Source: Seriola aureovittata
Lineage: Eukaryota > Chordata > Actinopteri > Carangiformes > Carangidae
Direction: 5' to 3'
NCBI RefSeq assembly: GCF_021018895.1
Contig: NC_079364.1
Location: 8,875,901-8,939,900 of the forward strand
DNA: 64,000 bases
The notes under the pieces were generated by a model, which was not told the origin of the DNA, did not search any database, and saw only the letters and a list, made by a program, of their open reading frames with translations. Positions 48,801 to 64,000 of the stretch are shown here, piece by piece. Within the stretch, counting starts at the first letter, position 1. Each line of letters opens with the position of its first letter. The translations under genes and the position numbers were made by a program.

Positions 48801-51800
48801 CATCTTTAATTGGCAGTTATTGGGAAGTAAAAACATCTGTTTACACCCTGCATGGTAGGACTTAAATGTATCTTTAATTATTGTCATCGTATTCTTACCG
48901 GTCTGCTGTGCTGCATCCACCAGCATGACTGTCTTGGTCCTACCATCAGGTCCCAAGGTGCACACCTCCTTCTGCACAGCTACATTCCTTGTTGGAGGCC
49001 GGCGACCCCGGGGAGGCTGGCACACACCCAACTGTTGCTGCAGGAGAGAGAAAAAGAGGCAGGGCATGCTCACCAAATAGACAGAGGATGAGGACGGACA
49101 ATTTTTGGTGATACAAATAATATATAATTTAATATATATATATATAAATAAATATGACAATAAGGCTGTTGTCCTTGTGTACCTTTGGGAGAACATTAGG
49201 CCGGATCATGCCTCTCCCTCTCTGACTGGCCATCCCATATGCTGGCCCCAGAGGCAGTGGTCTTTCCCCAACATCTGCTGAAACAGGGTTGACCACTCCA
49301 GCTTGCACAGGACCTGCATAGGTGCCAGGGAAAGGCTGGTAGAAGCCCATCACAGGTGGGCACGGAGCAGGCATAATCTGGTAGTAAGCATAGTCATTGG
49401 AGACAGGAGGCTGGGGGGAAGACAAGATGGGGTAGGCCAGGTATGGACCACCAGGGGTAGGGTTAGGCTGCTGCCAGCGCAGCTCCCCTCCATTGTACAT
49501 AGGATGTTGCCTGTGAAGCAGTAGAGAGGCAATGTGTTAAAGTATTACTAATATTCTAGTCTTTCAGCTTTAAAGAAAGACCAAAGTATTTGAAAAAGCT
49601 GGCATTTTCACTATGTGTTGCAGTAGAGGATTGAGTGTGTCCATATCCAATCCAAAATGTCCTGCCACAACATTAACAGAATCACAGTCCTCTCCCAGTG
49701 GATATTACAAAAGTGAATGGTACAAAATACCACACAACACAACAAAATGTTACGAAATGTATGTTGAAACCACAAAGGGAAGGCTGTGAATCAGGTTACA
49801 TTCTCTTAATGCTAAGCTATTTAGCTGTCAAATGTTATTTTAACGGAGGTCAACTTTTGACTAAATGTCTAAGCCTGCATTACATGGAAAAGGAAAAGAT
49901 GACGAATATATGTAAAATCAGATCTGTAATGACACATACTCAAAATTACAAAACTCATTCTCAGTTAAGAAAACCATGATCGCAATATCCTGAATTAATC
50001 ACAGCATTGTGTAGAGGTTTTTGAACTTTGTGTCACTTACTTAAAGCACTTCTCAGTTTGTATTTTTTTCAAACATGCAATAATGTTGGGAAGACATTTT
50101 GTGTTCCACAAAATAAGATTAACATTCATTTAGCAGGAGAGAGGTGGTGCCTGGGTGGGATGTGGCAGTAATGTGTATGATGGTTGGTTTGTTAGGCTGT
50201 GTCACATGCAGAAATGTTGATAAGGATCCAGATGACATTTTCACAGCCAGCTTACTATAGCGGGTATTTCCTTGCATTCAAATAGTGGGGAAGGAAACAA
50301 AGGAACGGATGTGTGCAGGATACAGCAGATCACTCTGGACAAAGAAAGAGCCACTGGAAACATAGATTGTGGTTCCATGTAAACTCTGTAACTCTGGGGA
50401 GGTTTCCATTCATAGTTAAGCACTCTTAATCAACAGAGCAATCTAATGGCTCTAACTCAATACACTCTTTAAAGGATTTGATCGTGATCTCTTCTGTGAA
50501 GCACAACATCAGGGACACAGTGTTCTCTTCTTCTTATTTTAGTAAACAGTTATTCTGAAAATAGAAAAGTCCAGAAGAGAGAAGATTGTTCTTGTGCAGT
50601 TCAAAATGGGGGCACCAATCTTCCCACAATGCCACAGGGATTGGCAATATTTCTGCTAAAGTTGACACCATTGGCAAAATTCATAATTGAAATGAACCAC
50701 TGTTAAATTAGGTTTTCACCCATTCCTCAATCTCCCCCTGCTGGGGCAGTACCTGTTGGGTTGGTTCTCTTGGACAAAAGGGTAGCAGGTGATGAGGTAG
50801 CTGGGTATGGGAGTGGTTTCCACCCCACCACCACCTCCTCCTATACCTCCGCTCCCTCCTCCACCACCCGCCTCTCCAGAAAGACTCATGCTGACCAGGG
50901 ATCCTTCAAGACCTTTCTTCTGTGGGATGAACGGTTCCACTTCGGCTGAAAGCTTCACATCCTGCAGTGACAAATGAACAGCCATTACTGCCATACCATG
51001 ATCAATGGCAGCCACTTAATGACTACATGGTGTCTTTGAAAGAGAAATAGGTCCGTGCCCAGAGAGCACAGACTGATTACTCAAATTGGTTAAAAATAAA
51101 AAAGTTACTCAAGTCAGTCAACACATTTTCTGTTTGTTTTTTATTAAGCGCGCTGTTAGCCTTCTCCATACCTGTATCTACACAGTAAAACAGATTGTAT
51201 CATTTTATTACTCTTACTGCCATCCCACACATATCAAATGGGATAGTTGTAAGGTGGAAGCTGATATCAACTGATAACGATTACCCATGAAAACCCACCT
51301 ACATTTTTCCATAATTTGACTGTACTCTTTGCGTAGGTTGGGCAGGTGGGCCTTAAAATTAAAAAAAAAAAAAAGTATTTTTAATATCAGCTGAAAACAT
51401 GGTAAAAGTCACAACTGTATAAATATTAAATCTATACCAAGATTTTTAAGATATTAATCTGAGCACTGGATGTGTGACAGAGACCGAAGGAGCTGTACAC
51501 AGTCTCCCAGCACACTGACCAACCTCCCATTCCTTTAGTGGTAATCACAGCAGAGCACTGTATTTCCTCACAATGCTCCTGTTGTTTTAAGGTCTTATGT
51601 GTCTACAGCCATCAGTAAAAAGGTAAAACAAGGACATAAAACCTTTATGAGGCTATAGATGACATAACACACAGCTGCCAGAGGATCTAAGCAAAGTACA
51701 CAACATGTAAGAGAAGAGCTCCAGCCACTCATCCATCTTCTTGTTAATATGGTGAGGCTGATCTCTGTACTTCAAAGCCAAAGGGAGCTTACAATTTGTT

Positions 51801-54800
51801 TTGAGAGATAAATGCCATCAGCTGCTAATACCGGCCAGACACCAAATTACTTTTCAAGCGATTTCACTGTCACTGACAAATTTCCAATGTCGGAATAAAA
51901 TCATGAAAGTTTTGTTTGAGTTGTAGTGCGCTCCTGTCACCTCGATGGTTTGGCGTAAGGTGGTCATCCGAGCTCTCTTAAGTCAGTCTTTTTTTCCATC
52001 TTTTCTGATGAAATTAAATATGTTTAAACTTATCATATTAGTTTTTAGTCATGGCTTATTCAAATACTGACATTAAAGTACGTGAACACTGTCACCTTCT
52101 CCAGCACCAAACAGGAAGCAGCAAACCGAGTTGATAGTGAGCACGGAGGCGACTCCGGGGAGGCGCAAGAATGTGAGTCGCTTGGTGTAAGGCCGCCATT
52201 AAATAGATAAGGGATGACTTGGTAATTGGACAAAAGGAAAAGAGTTTAAAAATAAAATAGGAAATCATAAATAGAAAATGCAAACAGAGTAATTTTAGAT
52301 GTAGCTGCAACATTGAAAATTGATTATGTATGGTATAATAGACACACATTTAAAGCTTTTGTTTCAGGCCTTAAATGCTATGTTGTTCACTTTCCTCAAA
52401 GGTTTTGGCCTTTGAGAGCACCTGGGGACAAACACCAGACTCAGCCTTGTTATGAAACATATACTGTAAGTTAGGAAACAGTGATTAGTTTCTAACCACA
52501 TCTCAACTCTCACAAAAAAGTGAGAAACAACAAGGAAACTGGACTAAGATGGAATCACATGTGCCACATGAGTTTTTGACCAAATGAGGAAATGAAGACA
52601 ATGAATTGACCATTAGAATAAAATGAAAAAAATCAGTAGAAAGTATATCCCTTTCTGAAATCCTTATAAAGCAGCACAGAGGTACCCCCATATTATCCAT
52701 AATGTTTATAAAGATTATGTATTATAATGATTATGTGATGAATTATTCACGGTACAATGATTTTATTGCTGCAAAATATTTCTTGAAAGGAATAAATGGG
52801 CAACCACATGAAAAATTACCCTTAAGTGCCACTTTTGTATTAAATTGCAAGCAACATAGAGGTTTGGAGCATTCAGACAAAAGGCCATTTTCTGTGTACA
52901 AATTACTATAAAGCTATATAAACAAATCAATAAAGCTATTCAGTCAAAAAGCTGTGACATATTTACTACAGGCACAGAAGTCACTCAAAGTCTTCTTCTA
53001 GTCAGTCTGGTTTTATGGGTCTCCAGATATGTGGATCAAGCACACCAAGCAGGTGTGTGTAGGTGTAGAAGTGTAGGCTGTTGTAGGAAATGATACAGTA
53101 GGCCACACAAAGGCCAAAGATTAGAGATATGGGGCACTGGAAGACAGGCTTTGGGCTGAAACACAGAAGTACTCCCAAACTCAATCAGCCACTTCAGACT
53201 ATTGTTCTGCAGAAACCCAGAGACATGGCCTCAAATGGGTAGGTTATGCTTAGTGATGACACCAACTAATGGGCAGGCCTGTATCTCCTTAATACCTTAA
53301 AAAGCAAAAATCTAATCAGAAAGCATACCATTGTTTCATGTACAGTACTGTATGCTACATTTAAAAAATAACAGAGCAATACTTTTCATATTGTACTAAT
53401 GCATGTTTTAACATAGTAATCCTTATTCTAAATTCATAATATTAACCTAATACCGTGTTTGTTAATGTCAGTATAACTGCTTTAACCTTCATTTCTTACA
53501 TGCTCGTCAAAGTAAACTATCAAGAGTTTATTATCAAGAGTTATTGATATATGGTAAGGAAGTAAATGATATTAACAATTTGGAGCAACTGACAAGAATA
53601 ACATAACTGCCCTCCCTGTCCTTTCCATTGCTGTCTCTGTCTGGAAGCATCTTTCACACCTCTGAGTACTTCTCATTTGACATAATGTCAGCATTGGTTT
53701 AATCCAAGGTGGCAGCTCTGTCCAAGGGGTTCCATTAAAATGATTTGCTATTGTGCATAGGATGAGGAGAGGGGAGAGGTGACAGGGTTCAGAGTACAAA
53801 GAAGCCCCCTCACTCTTCTGAAACAGTGGTCGGGATGCATGAATAGAGTGTCAGTGCAGCCAGTGGATGTCACACAGACAGCTATTGTCTCCCACTGCTA
53901 CTGTCTGTGGGTGGTTCCCTCATTTTTCCTTAGGTAATCTGTAGAATCCATCCCATCTAAAAAAGAGGCATCGTGAATAGAGCATGTTCTGCCAGGCTAG
54001 TATAGAAGACCAAACTACAGATCTAAAGAAAGATTTTTTACAATCTCCCAGAGATCAATAGCAGCCTCATCCAGACTGATACATTTGCAAGGCTTTAAGA
54101 CTACAGTAGTCGGTCTGAACCTGTATGATGGCACAGTATAGCTGATAGGGTGTTGTTATAGGATTAAGTTTGAGAGGATAAAGTAGGGACAGTACTACAG
54201 GATAAGCTAATTACATAGCAAGGCACAGCATGGAGGCCTCATGTGCTCTAATGGTGAATCTTCAATTCTGAACACTAGTGGACAAATCCAATTATATAAA
54301 GAAAAAAAAGTTTAGGAAGACAGAGCCTGTCAGAGGATCAATCTTTTGATTCAACCATGAGTCTTTGTGTATCTCTGTTAGTGAGAATAGCTGTGATTGT
54401 GAAAGAGGCAATGAGGTCAGACCCAGATGTGCATCCGCTGGGGATGACAGAACTCTGAGTGATTCGACTGGGGGCTACTGATCTCACAAGCCTCTGTTTG
54501 TGCAAGCATTTATTTTCACACCAGTAGCTCTCCAACACTACCAGACAGTATCTGTTTCTGCACTGAGAGCAGGGTGGGCTGTGTAGGTGACAGAATATAT
54601 GCATTAAAGCCTTTAAAAAAACAATGCAGTCATGCAATAAATCCCAACTTGAAATTGTTTTAAAAAGGTGTTGATTCAACTTTATTATCATTTTGGAGAA
54701 TGTAGTTTGTGGTGCTTTGTATTATATGGAGAGGTGTTTCTGATATTTTACCTACCTTCATTGAAACAAATGGGGTGGAGGAAATAATAGAAACACCTCT

Positions 54801-55949
54801 TGATATAACAGCACCAAAAACTGCAGCCTCCAAAATGACCATTGAGTTGATTCAATACCTTTCTGAAACAAATTCAACACAAACTAAACATTATAACCTT
54901 AATGTAGGTAGTATTTATGGAAGGGCTGTTGTATTAGACTGCATTTGTGTTAGCTAGGAGTAAAGAATAAACAGGCAACTGAGTGTAGATTACACATTTT
55001 TAGATGTAGTCCTTCGGGAAAATAAGACACTGATGAGTAGACCTAAGGACCCCTTGTTGTCAACCAGAGAACACAACCGTCCAGTGGTGCTAGCTAACAT
55101 GTTAACCTGACAAAGATAATAGACATTGCCTATTCGCCTTGAACAACAAACCCGAGAACAACCAAACTAAACTTTCTGCATTGCTAACAGCGTCATAGGA
55201 ATGCCATACATGCAGAAGAACCAGACATTCCCCTCATGACGGTCCACAAAACCTCTCCGCCTCCCCTTGACATCAACACTACTTTCATGTACACATTCCT
55301 ACCTTACCGAAACCTTTATGTAAGGTGTAGCTCTCCAAGCTGTTACCAATCATTTCGATAGAAAAAAAGAAAAAATAATTCTGCCAGCTAGTGTCTGTGA
55401 TTAAAATGACCAGTGCCGTCAAATGACAGCTGAGATGTTTAGCTTCAGCTAGCAAGCTAGCGAAGCTAACATTTAAACACAGTCCGTCTTTGTGGGCTTA
55501 ACGCATTGGAATAATGTCATGAAAATACATCTAAGTCATTTTATAAAATGGACAAAAACACATGCACCGCAACAGAAGAAAAGAAACGATTTATCTGCTG
55601 TGTTTTATACGGAGCTGCGGTTACCGTTAGCTGTTTAAGGTTAGCTTACTAGCAAAATGAGATAACTGTTTGACTTGTTGTCTGTGATCAAACACCAAAC
55701 CGTGTGGTGTTGTTGTCGATGATAATGACCTAAACAGGTAATTTTCGTCTAATTCAAGAAACGCTGCTATTTGTAATTACAACACCGGAATATCGGCTTT
55801 TTGAATAACATTAACGAAAATACAAATTTGGGCCTCGGCAGCTTAAACCAACGTTATGTTCCTTTTTTCCACCCGCTAAAGCCCTAGCAAGACCCCAACA
55901 AAACAGATAATTTAAAAATAAACTGTACCTTATTGTCACTAGCGTCCAT
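39879..55949 (-). CDS. secisbp2l: SECIS-binding protein 2-like
   Basis: Paralogue of SBP2, an L7Ae/L30e-type RNA-binding protein tied to selenoprotein mRNA (SECIS) recognition. The 16 coding exons are in phase throughout, giving 1044 aa (human about 1101): 55929-55949, 50753-50961, 49183-49510, 48899-49037, 47514-47737, 46217-46327, 45997-46107, 45206-45373, 44892-45033, 44098-44273, 43824-43953, 43553-43715, 42216-42436, 41402-41556, 40969-41188, 39879-40495. The N-terminus has KLSAEVEPFIPQKK and SYLITCYPFVQENQ. The SID-like block NLPENSPINIVQTPIPI lies at about residues 383-437. The L7Ae RNA-binding region (641-839) includes REVTKHMKLHKIKCVIISPN, GGLDEALYNVIAMAREQEI and FALGRKALGRCVNKLVP. 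The C-terminus is acidic (E/D runs). A Gly-rich insert in exon 2 is absent from human. Exon 1 encodes only MDASDNK. The splice model fits closely, so confidence is high. Confidence 0.97.
46830..46984 (+). repeat. Possible retroposed fragment ending AATAAA + poly(A)
   Basis: Plus-strand sequence ends TGTTACTGAATAAAAAAAAAAAAAC, that is AATAAA merging into a 12-13-base A run, in SECISBP2L intron 5. GC content just before it is higher than the flanks. It could be the 3' end of a retrocopy or SINE, or a chance A-run. The source was not recognised. Confidence 0.25.
50962..55928 (-). other. secisbp2l intron 1
   Basis: A 5-kb first intron. It contains a palindromic MITE at 54648-54955. The right end (55100-55928) is rich in GCTAGC/GTTAGC text, as often seen near teleost promoters. 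No other exon was recognised. Confidence 0.6.
54648..54955. mobile_element. MITE-like element with internal palindrome
   Basis: GGTGTTTCTGATATTTTACC at about 54735 is answered by its inverted partner in GGAAATAATAGAAACACC ending at about 54797. TGGGGTGGAGGAAATAATAG is the fish Tc1/mariner-like text (compare GGGGGTGGACCAAATAATAC at 8471). The flanking blocks CTGCAGCCTCCAAAATGACC and its counterpart TCATTTTGGAGAATG add outer inverted arms. The ORFs here are by-products. Confidence 0.6.
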
Positions 55950-56340
55950 GTCAGTCACCCTCGCCGCGACAGACCTTCATTGACCACAATGTGGACGTCA
56001 AGAGGTGGGCCCTTTTAATTTCTTCATTGTAAATAGAAATAATTACAATGATGTTCACCGAAGCCTTGTAGTGACTCACACCCAGTTCCTAGTAGACACC
56101 ACCGCTAACTGTTGCTAGATGCTGCTGCTGCGTCAGCTGACGGGGCTCAGCACAGACCGGCCTGTGGCTGAGGCGCTATGCTGCCGAGAGAGAGCAAACT
56201 GCTGTCAGTGTGGAAATGGGAGTCACCTGGAACGGAAGCCGCCGAGGCCCAGAAAGCTTTTACTGGCTGGGAAATGCAGTACGTCATGAGGGCATAGAAA
56301 TATCTTCAGTGAATTAACTCAAACAAAAGAACGATTTCTT
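55950..56340 (-). promoter_or_regulatory. secisbp2l promoter/5' UTR, compact gap below cops2
   Basis: This interval lies between the COPS2 poly(A) signal at 56364 and the SECISBP2L ATG at 55949. It is CpG-rich in places (CACCCTCGCCGCGACAGACC; AAGCCGCCGAGGCCCAG) and has an ETS-like ACGGAAG near 56232. There is no TATA box. The start site is not defined by sequence alone. Confidence 0.5.
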
Positions 56341-56363
56341 CATGCTCATACAGTTAAAAACAT

Positions 56364-56369
56364 TTTATT
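56364..56369 (-). promoter_or_regulatory. cops2: Poly(A) signal AATAAA of cops2
   Basis: AATAAA on the minus strand, 440 bp downstream of the COPS2 stop codon at 56809-56811. No closer canonical signal was noticed. Confidence 0.55.
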
Positions 56370-56808
56370 CGACTTCAACTCCACGTTCAATCCGTCACAC
56401 AGTTCAAACGTTGTAGCTAGTCAAAGGCAGCTCAATCATTTTAGTGCTGAGAGAAATCTGTTTATTACCAACAGGCAACAGTATACATTAAAATACTGTG
56501 TACACGTTTTGATACACATTTGGACTTTTTTTTCTACACATCTGAAGCATTTGTGTGTTGCACATGGAAGGATCTGCCAATCAGGAACATGAAAAACAAA
56601 AAGAAGTGTCAGTGATTTCCTCTCATCAGGACAAAACAACACTCTGAACACGTTCTTGTGGTTCTCGGAGTCTTCTTCAAATTGGTGGCATTCTCAAAAC
56701 CTGTGCTGTGTATCTTGTCTCAGAGGATATACTTGAAGAAGCACAGTAGCATACTTTATGGATGTATTCAAACATGCCATTTTCCTTGTCTCTTGATTTT
56801 ACATGCCA

Positions 56809-62534
<5,726 letters not shown>

Positions 62535-62700
62535 CTTGATGGTGTTCCTTGTCCTTATTCAGAGACAGACGGTAGCCCGGCCTGTGCTGTGTTTTGCAGC
62601 GGCGGTGAGGTGGTGTGTCAGGGCGGCAAGAAGCAGGAACCTATTTCCCTCCATAGATGGCGCTATCGGATCGTCTCAGCTGCAGTCCTTTGCCCCTTGG
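62535..62700 (-). promoter_or_regulatory. cops2 5' UTR and promoter region
   Basis: GC-rich sequence immediately upstream of the COPS2 ATG (CGGCGGTGAGGTGGTGTGTC at about 62598). In human the GALK2 start lies head to head with COPS2. I do not find GALK2 coding text on the plus strand between here and the right edge, so any such gene must begin further out or have a distant first coding exon. Confidence 0.4.
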
Positions 62701-62763
62701 AGCATGACACGACTGTGAGATGCATCTTTAAAACAATGTACTGGAATAATAGATTGTACAAAT

Positions 62764-63798
62764 CAGTGGTGGAAAGTAATTAAATGTACTTAAGTACTGT
62801 TCCTGAGTACAATTTTAAGGTACGTACACTAGAGTATTTCTATTCAATGCTTCTCCATTACATTTCAGAGGGATTTTTTAAAATACTTTTTATTTCAGTA
62901 CATTAATCTGACACCTGCAGTTAATAGCTAGTTACTTTCCAGATTCAGATCTGATATTGAGTCAAATTAACATCAGAAAGCTACAGCATCAAAATTATTA
63001 AGACTAATAGCATACTCCAGTAATATGAGGTGACATGAGCCATTTTGCTGCATAATAAGAACTCAGCTATTGATACTGTAAGTAGCTACTTCTTGCTGTT
63101 AATTCTTCAGTACTACACATTTTACTTTGAATGTAGGATGTTTACTTGAAATGGAGTATTTGTACATTGAAATATACTTACATACTTAAGTATTTAGCTA
63201 CTTTCCTCCACTGCATTGTCATATGGCTGGTTTTACTTCAAAAAGGGATCTGAATACTTCTTCAACCACTCCTGACACAGCAGTTCTGTTACAGAAACTA
63301 AATTATATGTTAGGCTACTGCATTTTTCTGAAATAGTATCATGGGAAACATTTGGATGAAACATTACATATAGTATATACAGCTCCGGAAGTTGGATATA
63401 TAAGGATTAAAATATTAATATAAAGCTATATTCATAACAAGAAATGTTTCAGCTCTTTTTGGCCTTTAGCTTCTTAAGCTAGGGAAAGTATATATGACCA
63501 CAAAGAAAAGAAAAGGAGAGAAGAAAGAATATATACTTATAAAATGTATGGATCATGTTGCAAGTTGGAGTATTTAAATCCATTACTAAGCATATTATGA
63601 TTGTATGTTGTATTTTGCATGTCAAATTAATCAGCTAAGTAACTTCTAACTGTACCTGTCAAATAAATGAAGAGAAGTACAGTATTTCCCACTAAAATGT
63701 AGAGTATAAGTATAAGGTAGAACAAATTATAAAGGCACAATTGCTCCAAGTTGTACTTATATACAGTACTTGAGTAAATGTGTTAATTTCCACCACTG
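62764..63798. mobile_element. Non-autonomous element(s) with CAGTGGTGGAAA inverted termini
   Basis: The left end is CAGTGGTGGAAAGTAATTAA then ATGTACTTAAGTACTG. The right end, as reverse complement, is CAGTGGTGGAAATTAACACA then TTTACTCAAGTACTGT. A third terminus of the same kind (CAGTGGAGGAAAGTAGCTAA) ends at 63213, so the 1.03-kb block may be two nested or adjacent copies. No ORF of note. A perfect target-site duplication was not found. I recognise it as a common fish repeat, probably of hAT type, but that class is inferred. Confidence 0.65.
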
Positions 63799-64000
63799 TA
63801 AATGTCCATGAACTCCAGTTTTGCGTGTCAGTTTTCAGTCAGCCCTGTGAGTCAGGTTCACGTTTAATGGATTTCGTGACTGTTCTCTCAACAATCTTGG
63901 CTGCCATACAGAGAGACCATTGGCAGCATCACATCAGTCTCTAGCGTCTCTGCTTAACTGGGGGGGGGGGTCATTCCACATCAAACCATATGAAAGATTT

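Noticed and set aside
54709..54957. 82-codon plus ORF and its 60-codon minus shadow
   Set aside because: They lie inside a palindromic MITE-like element. The mirrored peptide text comes from the inverted arms.
62535..64000. Possible head-to-head GALK2 start opposite COPS2
   Set aside because: Expected from human gene order, but no galactokinase N-terminal text is found on the plus strand up to the edge; most of the interval is a repeat.

Overview
The window looks like a gene-rich stretch of a spiny-rayed (percomorph-type) teleost genome. The reasons are compact vertebrate genes with GT-AG introns, many long (CA)n/(GT)n arrays, tRNA-derived SINE sequence, L2/Maui-like LINE debris and Tc1/mariner-type miniature elements. 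The species cannot be named from the sequence. All four recognised protein genes lie on the minus strand, and their order matches human 15q21.1: FBN1, (CEP152 slot), SHC4, SECISBP2L, COPS2. I rebuilt them exon by exon from splice signals, reading phase and family motifs. Three come out with every junction in phase: COPS2 443 aa in 13 exons, SECISBP2L 1044 aa in 16 coding exons, SHC4 562 aa in 12 coding exons.

Layout: 1-5 kb is the 5' end of fibrillin-1 (non-coding exon 1, signal-peptide exon 2, 83-bp exon 3; the rest lies off the left edge). 5-18.8 kb is gene-poor and full of old repeats: LINE reverse-transcriptase fragments, MITE-like elements and microsatellites. 18.9-21.1 kb holds evidence for a small two-exon minus-strand transcript (35-codon ORF, poly(A) signal, YY1-like site) that I cannot identify. 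It lies in the interval where CEP152 sits in human, and no CEP152 coding exons are visible here. 21.5-21.9 kb is a CpG-rich patch. 25.1-36.2 kb is SHC4, whose introns are crowded with CA/GT arrays. 37.9-55.95 kb is SECISBP2L. COPS2 follows at 56.35-62.55 kb, with only about 0.4 kb between its poly(A) signal and the SECISBP2L start codon. 62.76-63.8 kb is a repeat with inverted termini.

The genes do not form one pathway. FBN1 is an extracellular microfibril protein, SHC4 a phosphotyrosine adaptor, SECISBP2L a SECIS/L7Ae-type RNA-binding protein, and COPS2 a COP9 signalosome PCI subunit. Their neighbourhood is conserved vertebrate synteny. The points most worth a second look are the SHC4 61-nt exon caught between complementary UG and CA repeats, the small unidentified transcript at 19-21 kb, the empty CEP152 slot, and the shortened CH1 region of SHC4. 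No CRISPR array, rRNA, tRNA gene or viral gene was recognised.
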